The notes beneath the pieces are model-generated. The model was not told the DNA's origin and searched no databases. It saw only the letters and a list, made by a program, of their open reading frames with translations. 64,000 nt of DNA from Stakelama saccharophila (GTDB taxonomy: Bacteria > Pseudomonadota > Alphaproteobacteria > Sphingomonadales > Sphingomonadaceae): NCBI RefSeq assembly GCF_032229225.1, contig NZ_CP135076.1, forward strand, positions 1,531,001 through 1,595,000. Reading direction: 5' to 3'. Made by a program: the position numbers and the translations under genes. Position 1 is the stretch's first letter, and every line of letters begins with the position of its first letter. Positions 38,663 through 48,646 of this stretch are shown here, piece by piece.

Positions 38663-39178
38663 CTATTTGTTCCAGCTTTCCCGGGTGCGGGCGACGCCCT
38701 CCATGGTCTGCTGGACCTTGGTATCGAGCGCATCCTCGCCGCGATCCTCGCTGAGGCCGGCGGTGCTGTAGAGAATGCGGATATAATCGGCGGTCTTATC
38801 CTCGGGCAGGACCGCCTTGTCCGGCGCGCGCGATTCGAAGTCCATCTCCGCGCCCATCAGCGTCTGAATCGCCTTATAGTTGCCGGGACACAGCGCATCG
38901 GGCTTCATCCCGATCTGGTCGAGGAAATAGGTCGCGAAGGTCTTCGCCCCCTCGTCCCAGGCGGCGGCGTCGCTTCCGCCGGCCTGCATCATCTGCACCC
39001 GCTTGTCGGCGAGATCGGCGATGGCGGCGGACGAAAAGCCGTTATAGGTCGGCTGCACGTCGACTGATGTGCAATCCGGCTTTTCCGGCTTCGCGGCCGC
39101 GGCCTGCTGGTCCGCGCCCGAACTGTTGCAGCCGGCGAGCAGCGCCAGGCCGGCGATCGCGGTAATGGAGCGTTGCAT
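38663..39178 (-). CDS. Small predicted lipoprotein
   Basis: 171 residues. The signal peptide and lipobox are MQRSITAIAGLALLAGC, with Cys17. The mature part is helical with PTYNGFSSAAIADLADKRVQ and a C-terminal ALDTKVQQTMEGVARTRESW. I do not recognise a named family. GGAGGACC precedes the ATG at 39178. It lies between two tRNA genes on the opposite strand. Confidence 0.8.
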   Translation of the reverse strand: MQRSITAIAGLALLAGCNSSGADQQAAAAKPEKPDCTSVDVQPTYNGFSSAAIADLADKRVQMMQAGGSDAAAWDEGAKTFATYFLDQIGMKPDALCPGNYKAIQTLMGAEMDFESRAPDKAVLPEDKTADYIRILYSTAGLSEDRGEDALDTKVQQTMEGVARTRESWNK

Positions 39179-39285
39179 GATGGTCCTCCCCCTTCGGTTT
39201 ACGGAAGGGGGCAGCATAACGATGCGAACCGCGCTGTCACGATGACGTTGCTCCGCGCGCGGTGAGCGTGTAGCAGCGCGACGGT

Positions 39286-39362
<77 letters not shown>

Positions 39363-39538
39363 ACAGATATTTCTGCTTATATTCGATGATCGATACCGGC
39401 GTGCTCCGCCATATGCTCGAAAACACGACGCTGTCTGTCGCCGTGCCGCCGAACGGCGTGCCGTGATGATTGGCGTCGCCGGGAAAAAATCGTGTCGATC
39501 AATCCGGCGACGCCGTTTCAGGCCCTTGCCGTGATGCG

Positions 39539-41818
39539 TCAGACCCGTGCCGTCCCTTCGGCCCGCAGGGTACGCGCCGCCGCGACCATCGCATCGATCG
39601 ACGGGCGTACCTCCTCCCATCTGCGCGTCTTGAGTCCGCAATCGGGATTTACCCAGAGCTGCTCGGGCCGCAGATGGCGCTGCGCGAGGCGGATCAGGTG
39701 AACCATCTCGTCCTCACCGGGCACACGCGGCGTATGGATGTCATAGACACCCGGCCCGATCGCCGCCGGATATTCGTAGCGGGCGAAGCCTTCGAGCAAC
39801 TCCATCTGCGACCGCGCCGTTTCGATCGAGATCACATCGGCATCCATCGCGCCGATATCGGCGAGAATGTCGTTGAATTCCGAATAGCACATATGCGTGT
39901 GAATCTGCGTCCGGTCCTCGACCCCCGAAGCGGCGAGTCGGAAACAGTCGACCGCCCAGTCGAGATAATGCCGCCACGCATCGCGCCTGAGCGGCAGGCC
40001 CTCACGAAGCGCCGCCTCGTCGATCTGGATCGCCTTGCAACCGGCGGCTTCCAGATCCCGCACCTCGTCGCGGATGGCGAGCGCGATCTGGCGGCAACTG
40101 TCCTCGCGCGGCTGATCGTCGCGCACGAAGCTCCAGTTGAGGATCGTGACGGGACCGGTGAGCATTCCCTTCACCGGCCTGTCCGTCAGGCCCTGGGCAT
40201 AATGCCACCAGTCCACCGTCATCGGCTCTGGCCGCGAGACGTCGCCGAACAGGATCGGCGGGCGCACGCAACGCGAACCGTAGGATTGTACCCAACCGCC
40301 CGTGGTGAAGGCGAAACCCGACAGCTTCTCGCCGAAATACTGGACCATGTCGTTGCGCTCGAACTCGCCATGGACGAGCATGTCGAGCCCGACCTCCTCC
40401 TGCCAGCGGATCGCGCGTTCGGTTTCGGCGCGCAGGAAGGCGTCATAGCCGGCAGCATCCATTTCGCCCCGGTTGTATGAAGCGCGTGCCTTGCGCACCT
40501 CACGCGTCTGCGGGAAGGAGCCGATCGTCGTCGTTGGAAAGAGCGGCAGGTTGAGCGCCTCGGCCTGCGCGCGCGTACGTTCGTCATGCCCGGACTTGCG
40601 CTGGCGCATGTCGGGCGTTGCCTGGTGGACGCGGGCTGCGACCGCGCTGTCGTGGATGCGCTGCGACCGCTTGCGCGAGACCGATGCCTCGGTCGACGCG
40701 GCAAGGTCTTTCGCCACCGCATCGCGGCCTTCGTTGAGCGCGGTCTTGAGCGTGGTCAGTTCGGCGACCTTCTGCGCGGCAAAGGCGAGCCACTGTTTCA
40801 CCTCGTCATCGAGCTTTTGCTCCAGGTCGAGATCGACCGGCACGTGGAGCAGCGAACAGGACGGCGCGACAACGATGTCCCGCAACGCCGCGATCGGTTC
40901 CAGCCGGTCGAGCAGCGCCGCGAGATCCGCGCGCCAGACATTGCGGCCGTCGATCACGCCGAGCGAGAGCAGCAGTGACTTGGGCGCGATCCTGACCAGC
41001 CGGTCGAGCTGTTCGGGCGCGCGGACGCAATCGATGTGCAGCCCCGACACCGGCAGCGACGCGGCGAAGGACAGATTGTCGCCCAATCCGCCGAAATAGG
41101 TGGTCAGCATCAGTTTCGGCCCCGAGCGCGCAAGCTTGGCATAGGCGCGGGTGAGGGCGCTGCGCTGGCGGTCGTCGAGGTCGGTGACGAGGATCGGCTC
41201 GTCGATCTGCACCCATTCGGCGCCGGCCTGCCCAAGATGACCGAGGATCACGCGATAAAGACCGAGCACCTCCTCGAGATAATCGAACGGGTCGATGCCA
41301 TGCCCCTTGGCCAGGCTGAGCCAGGTGATCGGACCGACGATGACGGGCCGGGTTTCGAACCCCTGTGCCTTCGCCTCGCGATAGGCATCGACAACGCCCA
41401 GCCGGCCGAGCGCAAGATGCTGTCCGGCATGGAGTTCGGGAACGATATAGTGGTAGTTGGTATCGAACCACTTGGTCATTTCGCAGGCGGTGACGCTGTC
41501 CGCGCCGCCGGTGCCGCGCGCCATCGCGAAATAGGTCGAAAGGTCGGCGGTGCCGTGCGGGACGCCGTAGCGATCGGGAATCGCGCCAAGCATCGCGCTC
41601 ATGTCGAGCATATGGTCGTACAGCGAGAAATCGCCCGACGGCAGCCAGTCGACGCCGAGTGCATTCTGTCGCGCCCAGGACGCGGTTCTGAGGCCGGCTG
41701 CGGCCCCGAGCAATTCTGTCTCGTCCGATTTTCCCGACCAGAATTTTTCGAGTGCGAATTTCAGCTCGCGGCGCGGCCCGATGCGTGGAAAGCCGAGGGT
41801 GGCGGTGGTGACGGTCAT
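39539..41818 (-). CDS. metE: Cobalamin-independent methionine synthase
   Basis: Transfers methyl from methyltetrahydropteroyl-triglutamate to homocysteine without B12. 759 residues. N-terminal half begins [20 protein letters not shown]. The C-terminal half holds the zinc site ([40 protein letters not shown]), with His and Cys ligands visible. The ATG at 41818 fits the family start. It is preceded by a cobalamin riboswitch, so it is expected to be turned down when B12 is plentiful; a B12-dependent MetH should exist elsewhere. Confidence 0.97.
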   Translation of the reverse strand: MTVTTATLGFPRIGPRRELKFALEKFWSGKSDETELLGAAAGLRTASWARQNALGVDWLPSGDFSLYDHMLDMSAMLGAIPDRYGVPHGTADLSTYFAMARGTGGADSVTACEMTKWFDTNYHYIVPELHAGQHLALGRLGVVDAYREAKAQGFETRPVIVGPITWLSLAKGHGIDPFDYLEEVLGLYRVILGHLGQAGAEWVQIDEPILVTDLDDRQRSALTRAYAKLARSGPKLMLTTYFGGLGDNLSFAASLPVSGLHIDCVRAPEQLDRLVRIAPKSLLLSLGVIDGRNVWRADLAALLDRLEPIAALRDIVVAPSCSLLHVPVDLDLEQKLDDEVKQWLAFAAQKVAELTTLKTALNEGRDAVAKDLAASTEASVSRKRSQRIHDSAVAARVHQATPDMRQRKSGHDERTRAQAEALNLPLFPTTTIGSFPQTREVRKARASYNRGEMDAAGYDAFLRAETERAIRWQEEVGLDMLVHGEFERNDMVQYFGEKLSGFAFTTGGWVQSYGSRCVRPPILFGDVSRPEPMTVDWWHYAQGLTDRPVKGMLTGPVTILNWSFVRDDQPREDSCRQIALAIRDEVRDLEAAGCKAIQIDEAALREGLPLRRDAWRHYLDWAVDCFRLAASGVEDRTQIHTHMCYSEFNDILADIGAMDADVISIETARSQMELLEGFARYEYPAAIGPGVYDIHTPRVPGEDEMVHLIRLAQRHLRPEQLWVNPDCGLKTRRWEEVRPSIDAMVAAARTLRAEGTARV

Positions 41819-41940
41819 ATTCTTCAACCCCGAAGATGAAGGCGGGGGCGATAGCCGGACACCGTCACGCGTGACCGGAAGCGGGCCGGCCACGACTGTC
41901 AGGAGACCAGACCGGGCACCCCGCCGGTGGACGTTATGGC

Positions 41941-42120
41941 GTCGAAGGCAGGTCTCCTGGCTCGCGGGTCATAGCGGACGGTCCGTCTTCCCGAGGCTTT
42001 GCGCCCCAGTGACATGGATGGACCGCCGCTCGCCGCTTACAGTTGCGGGGGCAGCGCCGGATTTGCACCGGCTTCCCGTCTTAGCTCCGGTGTGGCCATG
42101 CCGACCGGAGAACCTCGACC
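41941..42120 (-). promoter_or_regulatory. Cobalamin riboswitch upstream of metE
   Basis: Reading the minus strand, the core carries GAAGCCGGTGCAAATCCGGC, then GCTGCCCCCGCAACTGTAAG, then GTCACTGGGGCGCAAAGCCT and GGGAAGACGG...GCCAGGAGACCTGCCT. These are the hallmark B12-box and flanking helices. It ends about 120 nt before the metE ATG, so control may be by termination or by blocking ribosome access. Confidence 0.95.
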
Positions 42121-42125
42121 ACCGC

Positions 42126-42155
42126 AATATCGCGTAGTGCGGTGGCCTGCGTCAA
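42126..42155 (-). promoter_or_regulatory. Candidate promoter for the riboswitch-metE transcript
   Basis: On the minus strand, TTGACG (42155-42150) and GATATT (42131-42126) are separated by 18 bp. The expected start, about 42119, coincides with the first base of the riboswitch structure. Confidence 0.55.
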
Positions 42156-42160
42156 GCGTC

Positions 42161-42180
42161 ATATAAAGATTTCTTTATAT
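42161..42180. promoter_or_regulatory. Perfect palindrome directly upstream of the metE -35
   Basis: ATATAAAGATTTCTTTATAT has 9-bp arms (ATATAAAGA / TCTTTATAT) and a 2-nt centre, 6 bp upstream of the -35. AT-rich palindromes of this type are known from ArsR-family regulators of methionine and S-adenosylhomocysteine genes (SahR/SamR type); assignment to that group is inference. Confidence 0.55.
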
Positions 42181-42223
42181 CTTCGGGTGAGGGTGCCCGG
42201 CAACGGTCATGGGATACGCCGGC

Positions 42224-44206
42224 TTACGGCGCCAGCGGGCCCAGCGCCTTCTTCAGCGGATCCAGCCACGGCTCGAACGGTTTCCAGCTTCCCACGCCGC
42301 TCTTGTTGATCGGCCGGCGCACCTGTTCGGAACTGGCGGTCCTGACGGCGCGGTCGGTCTTATGGAATTCCAGGCAGGCCCGCTCGAAGGGAAGCCCGAC
42401 GAAATCGAGCATCCGCCGCACCTGGCCTTCCAGATCGTCCAATACGTCCTCATGGACGACGCGGAGAACCCTGCCCGGCAGGACCCGGTCCCAATGGTCC
42501 ATCAGCGCGACATAGTCGCGGTAATACCGGCCGATTTCGTACAGGCCGTAGGTGAATTCCTGGCCTTCCGCGAACAACTGCTTGAACCCGGAAAAACAGC
42601 AATCCATCGGCGCCCGCCTGGCGTCGATGATCTTCGCATTGGGCAGGATCAGGTGGATGAGACCGATATGCCGGAAATTGTTCGGCATCTTGTCGATGAA
42701 GAAGGGCGCGCCGCCGCGGTGGATGCGGGTGTTCTCGATGAACTGTTCGCCCATTTCGCGAAGCTGTTCGGCCGACAGTCCGGCTAGATTGGCGGGATAG
42801 TGGCCCTGTCCGCCGCCCTTCATCCGCCCGCGCAGCCGGTGCGCCAGCGACAGGATGTCGGGCAGCTCCATCGTGCCATCGACCTGGCTGTGCGAGGCGA
42901 GGATCTGCTCGATCAGCGTCGACCCGGCCCGCGGCAGCCCGAGCACGAAGATCGGATCGGGGGCGGGATCGCCCATGCCCGCCTTTGCTGCGAACAGGTC
43001 CGGCGTGCAGAATTCGCGCTGCAGCGCCAGCTCCGCCGACATGGCATCGGCGTCATAGCGCGATTGGCGGCGTTTCAGATCGTTGCCCTGCGCATAGAAG
43101 CGGAAGGATTCGTCATATTCGCGCCGGTCTTCATGTGCCTTGCCCAGCGCGAAGGACAGGTTCACGCGGTCCATGAAGCCCAGATCGGCGCGACCGACCT
43201 GATCGTGCATCTGCGCGATCTCGGCATCGGTGAAGCGATAGGTCTTGAGATTGGCCAGCGAATACCAGGCGTCACCATGTCCCGGTATCGCCGCCGTTGC
43301 GGCGCGGTACGAGGCGACCGCCGCGTCATGCTCTCCGCGCGTCTTGAGCGCATGGCCCCTGGAAGTCAGCGTGGCCGGGTCGTTCGGAAGCTTCGCCAGC
43401 ACCCGGTCGAATAGGGCGAAGGCGCGCTCATAATCGCCGGTCTGCATCGCCTCGATCGCGAGTTGCGACTGGAACAGCGGGTTGTCGGGATCGCGCTCGT
43501 ACAGCGCTTCCGCCTGGGCGAGTGCAGCGGCGAATTTTTGCCGTTTCCTGAGAAGCCGGATCCAGTCGAGGCGAAGCTGGACATTGTCGGGTTCGAACGC
43601 GACCGCGCTTTCCAGCAGGAAATCGGCATCGTCGAGCACACCCAGCCGGCTGCCGATGTCGGCGAGCAGGCGCATCGCCTCGACATGATGGGGATGGGCC
43701 TGGAGGAACCGTCGGCACAAGGCTTCGGCCTTCAGCACGCGACCTTCGTGGATCATGTTGGTGACGGCGACCAGATCGCGCGGCAGCGATGAAAGCCTGT
43801 CGGCCTGTGCCCGCGCGGCCGCTGCTTCGCCGTGCCGCCCGCGCGCGGCGAGCAGGTCGGCCTGCCACTTCCAACTCGCGTGCAGCGCCGGATTATAGCG
43901 GCAGGCGCGGCGATAGGCGGCGATGGCGGCGTCGCTGTCGCCGGTATCGCGCGCGAGATGCCCGCGCTCCTGCCAGGCCCGCCCATAATCGGGCGCGATC
44001 GTCAGCAGCCGGTCCTGAAATGCGCGCGCATCCTTCTGCCGGCCCGCGAAGCGCGCCGCGACGGCTGCGACATAGAGCGTGTCGACATCGTCCGGCGCCC
44101 GACCGAGCACCGCCTCGGCACCCGCCAGCGCATCGGCGTGGCGGCCGGCGCGCAGGGCCTGGCGCGCGGCGTCCAGCGCCTGAGCCTTTTCCGTTTCCTC
44201 AGCCAT
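42224..44206 (-). CDS. TPR-repeat sulfotransferase-family protein
   Basis: 660 residues. N-terminal ~400 residues are tetratricopeptide repeats (ALRAGRHADALAGAEAVLGR, EALYERDPDNPLFQSQLAIE, AFALFDRVLAKLPNDPATLT). The C-terminal sulfotransferase domain has the phosphate loop FVLGLPRAGSTLIEQILASH and later AKIIDARRAPMDCCFSGFKQ, the 3'-phosphate-binding segment of PAPS-dependent enzymes. It lies downstream of a TonB-dependent receptor on the same strand, separated by a terminator hairpin, an order often seen in sphingomonads. Acceptor substrate unknown. Confidence 0.9.
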   Translation of the reverse strand: MAEETEKAQALDAARQALRAGRHADALAGAEAVLGRAPDDVDTLYVAAVAARFAGRQKDARAFQDRLLTIAPDYGRAWQERGHLARDTGDSDAAIAAYRRACRYNPALHASWKWQADLLAARGRHGEAAAARAQADRLSSLPRDLVAVTNMIHEGRVLKAEALCRRFLQAHPHHVEAMRLLADIGSRLGVLDDADFLLESAVAFEPDNVQLRLDWIRLLRKRQKFAAALAQAEALYERDPDNPLFQSQLAIEAMQTGDYERAFALFDRVLAKLPNDPATLTSRGHALKTRGEHDAAVASYRAATAAIPGHGDAWYSLANLKTYRFTDAEIAQMHDQVGRADLGFMDRVNLSFALGKAHEDRREYDESFRFYAQGNDLKRRQSRYDADAMSAELALQREFCTPDLFAAKAGMGDPAPDPIFVLGLPRAGSTLIEQILASHSQVDGTMELPDILSLAHRLRGRMKGGGQGHYPANLAGLSAEQLREMGEQFIENTRIHRGGAPFFIDKMPNNFRHIGLIHLILPNAKIIDARRAPMDCCFSGFKQLFAEGQEFTYGLYEIGRYYRDYVALMDHWDRVLPGRVLRVVHEDVLDDLEGQVRRMLDFVGLPFERACLEFHKTDRAVRTASSEQVRRPINKSGVGSWKPFEPWLDPLKKALGPLAP

Positions 44207-44232
44207 CGGCCTTGCCTCGTGCCCAAATACAA

Positions 44233-44266
44233 AGCGGCGGGCAAGGCCCGAAGGCCGCCCGCCGCT
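44233..44266 (-). terminator. Terminator after the TonB-dependent receptor gene
   Basis: AGCGGCGGGC pairs with GCCCGCCGCT, and on the minus strand the stem is followed by the T-rich TTTGTATTTGG. It lies between the receptor stop and the sulfotransferase start. Confidence 0.75.
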
Positions 44267-44288
44267 CCTGATCGAAGCGCGGATGCGC

Positions 44289-46973
44289 TTAGTAGGTGTA
44301 TCCGACGCGGATACCGACCGTCAGCGGACGGTTGATGGTCACGCGCGGGCGATCGAAGTAGAAATTGCCCGAGATCTCGGCGCGTTCGTCGCTGAGATTT
44401 TCCCCGAACAGCTCGGCAGACCAATGGTCCTTCTCGACGCCGGCGGTCAGGCTGAACGTAGTGTAGCTGTGGAGCTTCAGTTTGTTGATCTCGATGATGT
44501 CGGTGTATTTCGACGCCGAATGCTTCACCTGCGGCATGACGTGCGCGCGCAGGCCGGTATCGCCCAGATCCCATTCGTAGCGAATCCGCAGATTGCCCTG
44601 GAATTCCGGTGCGAAGGCGAGCGGCTCGCCCTTCTTCACATCGTTGGTCGGGGTCAGCACCTTGGTGATCTTGGTATCGAGGAACGAGAAGGCACCCGCC
44701 AGGGTCAGGCCCGGCACCGCATAGGGGGCATAGGCGAAATCCCCCTCGACGCCCTTGATCTCCGCATCGGCCGCATTGTCCGAGAAGAACAGGTTGGTGA
44801 TGCTGGGATCGAAGATCGTCGTCTGCAGGTCGGAGACATCGACATAGAATGCGCTGCCGTTCAGGCGCACCTGCCGGTCGAACAGGCTCGTCTTCCAGCC
44901 GATCTCGTAATTCTGCACATTGTCGGTGTCGAGCGCATACGGCACGACATAGTCGCCGGGGCCGTTCGCGCCGCCCGGACGGTTGAGCAGGCCGGGCCGG
45001 AACCCTTCCGAATAGGTGGCGTAGAACAGCAGATCGCTGGTCGGCGTATAGGTCAGCGTACCCTTGAAGATCACGCCCTCGGTCTTCGCCTTGTCGGGGT
45101 TGCCGTCGGGATTGTCGGGCCCGTATTTCTGCGAAAGATTGGTGCCGCCGCAGCCCGGAATGTTGGTCTGCTCGTCCACTGGCACGCCGACATTGGCGCC
45201 GAATACGGGCGAGTTGCGTTTGCAGAAGGCCGACGTGGCCGCACCTTCCAGATCGACGGAGACGTTATAGTAACGCGCGCCGCCGGTAATGGTCAGCGTG
45301 TCGGGAATGATGTCGAACGACGCTTCCCCGAACAGGCCGAACTGCTCGTCGGTGCGCTTGACGTCGTTGCGGAAACCTACATCGGTGGGAAGCGGGCCGG
45401 GATCGCTGTAATAGCCGGGATAGGCATTTCCGGTCGTGCCCGTCACCTCGGTATTGGTGAACGGATAGATGTCGGAAAAGCCCGGCGTCTCGCCGTCCAG
45501 GCCGACCGCCCGGTCATCGGCGTAATAATAGTCGTTGCGCTCCTTCAGAACGGTGTTCGAATAGAAGCCGCCGCCGGTGAAGCGGATACGCTCCTCTTCC
45601 GGCGTGTTGAAGCGGAATTCCTGCGTGAACACGCTGGTATCGGTGTCCGACGTTACGGCAAGGTCCGGCTCGTAGCACGTCGGGTTGGCCGGCTGATCGC
45701 CCGGCGCGACATAGCCGGGATAGGTGACGGCCGTGTCGCACATATAATAGGGAATGTACTGGCCCACGAACAGATAGTCGGAATAGCCGACATTCTGATG
45801 CGTTTCGCGATCCGTATAAGCGCCGGTGTAAACCAGATCGAGCGCGGCCAGGCGACCCTCGACCGTCCAGGCCGTGTTCGAGAAGTCGTCCTTCATGTAA
45901 TCGTCCGAATAGCGCTGGATCGACGGGTCATCCAGGCCGAGTTCGGGGTCGGCGAAGAAAACGCCGTCGGTGTCCAGCCCCTGACGGGTATGGGCCACGG
46001 TCACGCGCCAGTCGGAATTGAATTCGTAGCGCGCGGACGCGCGAAAGCCCGAATATTGTGCGGTGTTGAAATCGTCCTCGACAAGCCGCGCATTGTCCGC
46101 CGCCAGGAAGTTCACGTCGTTGTCGATATAGGCGAGCGAATCCGGATCGGACTGGAATCCGGCACGAACGTCGCTTACCGGCACGCCGTTATAGCGTTCC
46201 GTGCCGGCCGGGCGGAACCGCGCGCTGTCGCGCAGGGTGCGGGTGCCGTGCACATTGTCGATATAGCCGCCCTGATGGTCGAGATAGACCACGCCGCGCA
46301 CCGCCAGCTTGTCGGTGACGGGCACGTTCAGCATGAACTCCGCCTTGTAGCTTTCGTCGCCACCCTTGGTGAAGGACGTCTCGCCCTTCGCATAAGCCTC
46401 GAAGCTGTTGACCGGCTTATTGGTGATCAGGCGCACCACGCCGGCCTGCGAGCTGGCGCCGAACAATGTGCCCTGCGGCCCCGAAAGCACCTCGATCCGG
46501 TCGAGATCGGCGGCATAGACGTCAAGATTGCGGCCCGGCTGGGTCAGCGGCTGCTCGTCGAGATATACCGCGACGTTGGGCGCCAGGCCCGCGACGCCGG
46601 CGGTCGTCAGGTTCGGCGTGGTCGAGGCGAGCCCACGGATATAGATGGTGTTCTGCCCCGGTCCGCCGCCGCCGGCGGTCACGTTGGGAAGCTGGGTCAG
46701 GTAATCCTGGAAATTGGAAACGCCGAGCTGACCGAGTTCCTCCCCGCCCAGCGCCTGCACCGCGACCGGCACGTCCTGCAGGTTTTCACTGCGCTTCGTC
46801 GCGGTGACGGTGATTTCCTGGATGCCGCCGGTACGCTGCTGAGCCGCCGGCTGACGGGCGGTGCCCGCCTGCTGGTCGCCTTGCTGCGCGTCGTTGCTGG
46901 TCTGTGCGGCCGCTGGCGTGGCGATCGCGGCCAGCAGCGCGGTTGCGGATACGGTCGTGGTAAGTCGATTCAT
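44289..46973 (-). CDS. TonB-dependent outer membrane receptor
   Basis: 894 residues with signal peptide (ATALLAAIATPAAAQ). The plug domain begins IQEITVTATKRSENLQDVPV and holds DLDRIEVLSGPQGTLFGASS and AGVVRLITNKPV, typical of sphingomonad receptors. The rest is beta-barrel, ending with a conserved final strand (NRPLTVGIRVGYTY, terminal aromatic). Two small Cys-containing loops occur. Substrate unknown: no transporter or catabolic gene is adjacent apart from the TPR-sulfotransferase. ATG at 46973 chosen; a TTG at 47015 would only add a non-signal-like extension. Confidence 0.95.
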   Translation of the reverse strand: MNRLTTTVSATALLAAIATPAAAQTSNDAQQGDQQAGTARQPAAQQRTGGIQEITVTATKRSENLQDVPVAVQALGGEELGQLGVSNFQDYLTQLPNVTAGGGGPGQNTIYIRGLASTTPNLTTAGVAGLAPNVAVYLDEQPLTQPGRNLDVYAADLDRIEVLSGPQGTLFGASSQAGVVRLITNKPVNSFEAYAKGETSFTKGGDESYKAEFMLNVPVTDKLAVRGVVYLDHQGGYIDNVHGTRTLRDSARFRPAGTERYNGVPVSDVRAGFQSDPDSLAYIDNDVNFLAADNARLVEDDFNTAQYSGFRASARYEFNSDWRVTVAHTRQGLDTDGVFFADPELGLDDPSIQRYSDDYMKDDFSNTAWTVEGRLAALDLVYTGAYTDRETHQNVGYSDYLFVGQYIPYYMCDTAVTYPGYVAPGDQPANPTCYEPDLAVTSDTDTSVFTQEFRFNTPEEERIRFTGGGFYSNTVLKERNDYYYADDRAVGLDGETPGFSDIYPFTNTEVTGTTGNAYPGYYSDPGPLPTDVGFRNDVKRTDEQFGLFGEASFDIIPDTLTITGGARYYNVSVDLEGAATSAFCKRNSPVFGANVGVPVDEQTNIPGCGGTNLSQKYGPDNPDGNPDKAKTEGVIFKGTLTYTPTSDLLFYATYSEGFRPGLLNRPGGANGPGDYVVPYALDTDNVQNYEIGWKTSLFDRQVRLNGSAFYVDVSDLQTTIFDPSITNLFFSDNAADAEIKGVEGDFAYAPYAVPGLTLAGAFSFLDTKITKVLTPTNDVKKGEPLAFAPEFQGNLRIRYEWDLGDTGLRAHVMPQVKHSASKYTDIIEINKLKLHSYTTFSLTAGVEKDHWSAELFGENLSDERAEISGNFYFDRPRVTINRPLTVGIRVGYTY

Positions 46974-47505
46974 TCTGTCTATCCGGTTTGTTTGGCGTGA
47001 CGAATACGGGTTCAATGCTGCGCAAAGCGCAGCGAGAAGTGGTCCATCGCAGAACAGTCAAGTCGCGAGCAGGTCCACAACAATGAGATGAGGGGGCGCT
47101 TGCTATCAGAGCACGGCGCTTACACAAGGCGAGCTTTGCAAATCGCGACAATTATCCGATCGCTTGTTGTTTTTGTGCAACAATTATCCTGCGCATGGCG
47201 GATTTCGGCACCAGCGGAAGAAACTACTTGGCAGTTGTACGAATTCCCACCGTGTGATTGCGATGGGCGATCCATGTTCTCGATCATGGGGGCTGCGCCC
47301 GCGACCCGCCCAGCGGCCACGCCGGAAAAGAAAATGTTGCGCCGCAGCAATGCGTTGCAACCGGCCGAATAGCCGATTGGCGCAGAGCGCTTGCGGAGCA
47401 GCGCGGCCTCGCCTAACTGGATGCAGAACGGTTGCGTCCAGTAATTGGAACGCTATCCACCTCGTCCGATTTGGTGGCGAGTGGGCAACAGGGAGCCGCA
47501 AAGGG
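46974..47505. other. Divergent control region between the TonB receptor and the efflux operon
   Basis: 532 bp with no supportable gene; AT-richer than surroundings. It contains two direct copies of ACAATTATCC at 47148-47157 and 47180-47189 (32 bp apart) and an inverted repeat at 47416-47442, listed separately. Confidence 0.5.
47416..47442. promoter_or_regulatory. Imperfect inverted repeat upstream of the efflux operon
   Basis: Arms ACTGGATGCAG and TTGCGTCCAGT pair at 9 of 11 positions, 64-90 bp upstream of the emrA-like start. The size fits a TetR- or MarR-type operator; no such regulator gene is adjacent. Confidence 0.4.
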
Positions 47506-48642
47506 ATGAGCGCCGAGGACGATCGGGACAACGAAAACCGGGATGCGCAGCCGGATTCGGGCCGCGACGATGAGTCTTCGGAGCAGAAGCCGGACAAGCC
47601 GCCGATCTACAAGCGGCCGTTATTCTGGATCATCGGCGGTGCGATCATCGCGGTCGTGATCGTCGGTGCCATTCTCTATTATCTTCACTCGCGCAAATAC
47701 GAGTCCACCGACAACGCGTTCGTCGATGCCCATATCCTTCGCCTGCAGCCGCAGATATCGGGGCGGCTGACCTGGGTCGCGGATGCCGACAACCGGCACG
47801 TGAAGGCGGGCCAACTGCTCGCGAAGATCGAGCCGACCACGCCGCTGGCGAAGTTGCAACAGGCCAGGGCGGGTCTTGCCGAGGCGGACGCCGCGGTGAA
47901 ACGGGCGCAGGGTAGCCTCGTCGCCGCCCGCGCCCAGGTTGAACAGGCCCGCGCCAACGCGGCCGCCCCACGAGCCGAAGCGGCCAATGCGGCGCGCGAT
48001 CTCGCCCGCTATCGGGATCTGGAGGCCATAGACGACAATGCGGTGGCCGCGACCCAGCTCGATGCGGCCAGGGCGCAGGCGCGCTCGACGGCTGCACAGG
48101 CCGAAGCCGCACAGCAGCAGATCGCAACGGCCAGGGCTCAGGTGGTCGTGGCGGAGCGCGCGCTAGACGCGGCCCGCGCGCAGCGAAAGGCGGCCCAGGC
48201 CCAGGTGACCCAGGCCCGGGACACCGTCAGCGACCTGACGGTATCCGCGCCGATTGCCGGGCAGGTCGTCAATCGGTCGGTTACGACGGGCAGCACCGTG
48301 TCACCGCAAACCCAGCTCATGGCGATCGTGCCCGATCACGTCTGGATTACCGCCAATTTCAAGGAAACGCAGATCACCGAGATGAAGCGGGGCGACCCCG
48401 TCGACATCAAGGTCGATGCCTTTCCCGAGCTTCACTTCCACGGCCATGTCGATTCGATTCAGCGCGGCGCGGGCCAGGCATTCGCCCTGCTCCCACCGCA
48501 AAACGCCACCGGCAATTTCGTAAAGGTGGTGCAACGCGTGCCCGTGCGCATCGAATTCGATCGCGAAGCGGGCGGTGCCGACTGGCGCAAATATCCCATC
48601 GGCCCCGGTATGTCCGCGGTCCCGACGGTGAAGGTGCGCTGA
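47506..48642 (+). CDS. EmrA/HlyD-type membrane fusion protein of an efflux pump
   Basis: 378 residues. Cytoplasmic acidic N-terminus, one membrane span (WIIGGAIIAVVIVGAILYYL), then lipoyl-like and coiled-coil domains (SRKYESTDNAFVDAHILRLQ, PQISGRLTWVADADNRHVKA; DLTVSAPIAGQVVNRSVTTG). It links the inner-membrane pump to the outer-membrane channel. AAGGG precedes the ATG at 47506; longer readings pass through the operator region. First gene of emrA-emrB-nodT. Confidence 0.93.
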   Translation: MSAEDDRDNENRDAQPDSGRDDESSEQKPDKPPIYKRPLFWIIGGAIIAVVIVGAILYYLHSRKYESTDNAFVDAHILRLQPQISGRLTWVADADNRHVKAGQLLAKIEPTTPLAKLQQARAGLAEADAAVKRAQGSLVAARAQVEQARANAAAPRAEAANAARDLARYRDLEAIDDNAVAATQLDAARAQARSTAAQAEAAQQQIATARAQVVVAERALDAARAQRKAAQAQVTQARDTVSDLTVSAPIAGQVVNRSVTTGSTVSPQTQLMAIVPDHVWITANFKETQITEMKRGDPVDIKVDAFPELHFHGHVDSIQRGAGQAFALLPPQNATGNFVKVVQRVPVRIEFDREAGGADWRKYPIGPGMSAVPTVKVR

Positions 48643-48646
48643 TCCG

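Noticed and set aside
44283..47000. Long plus-strand open frame opposite the TonB receptor
   Set aside because: Shadow frame; lacks signal peptide or domain pattern while the minus strand encodes a full receptor.
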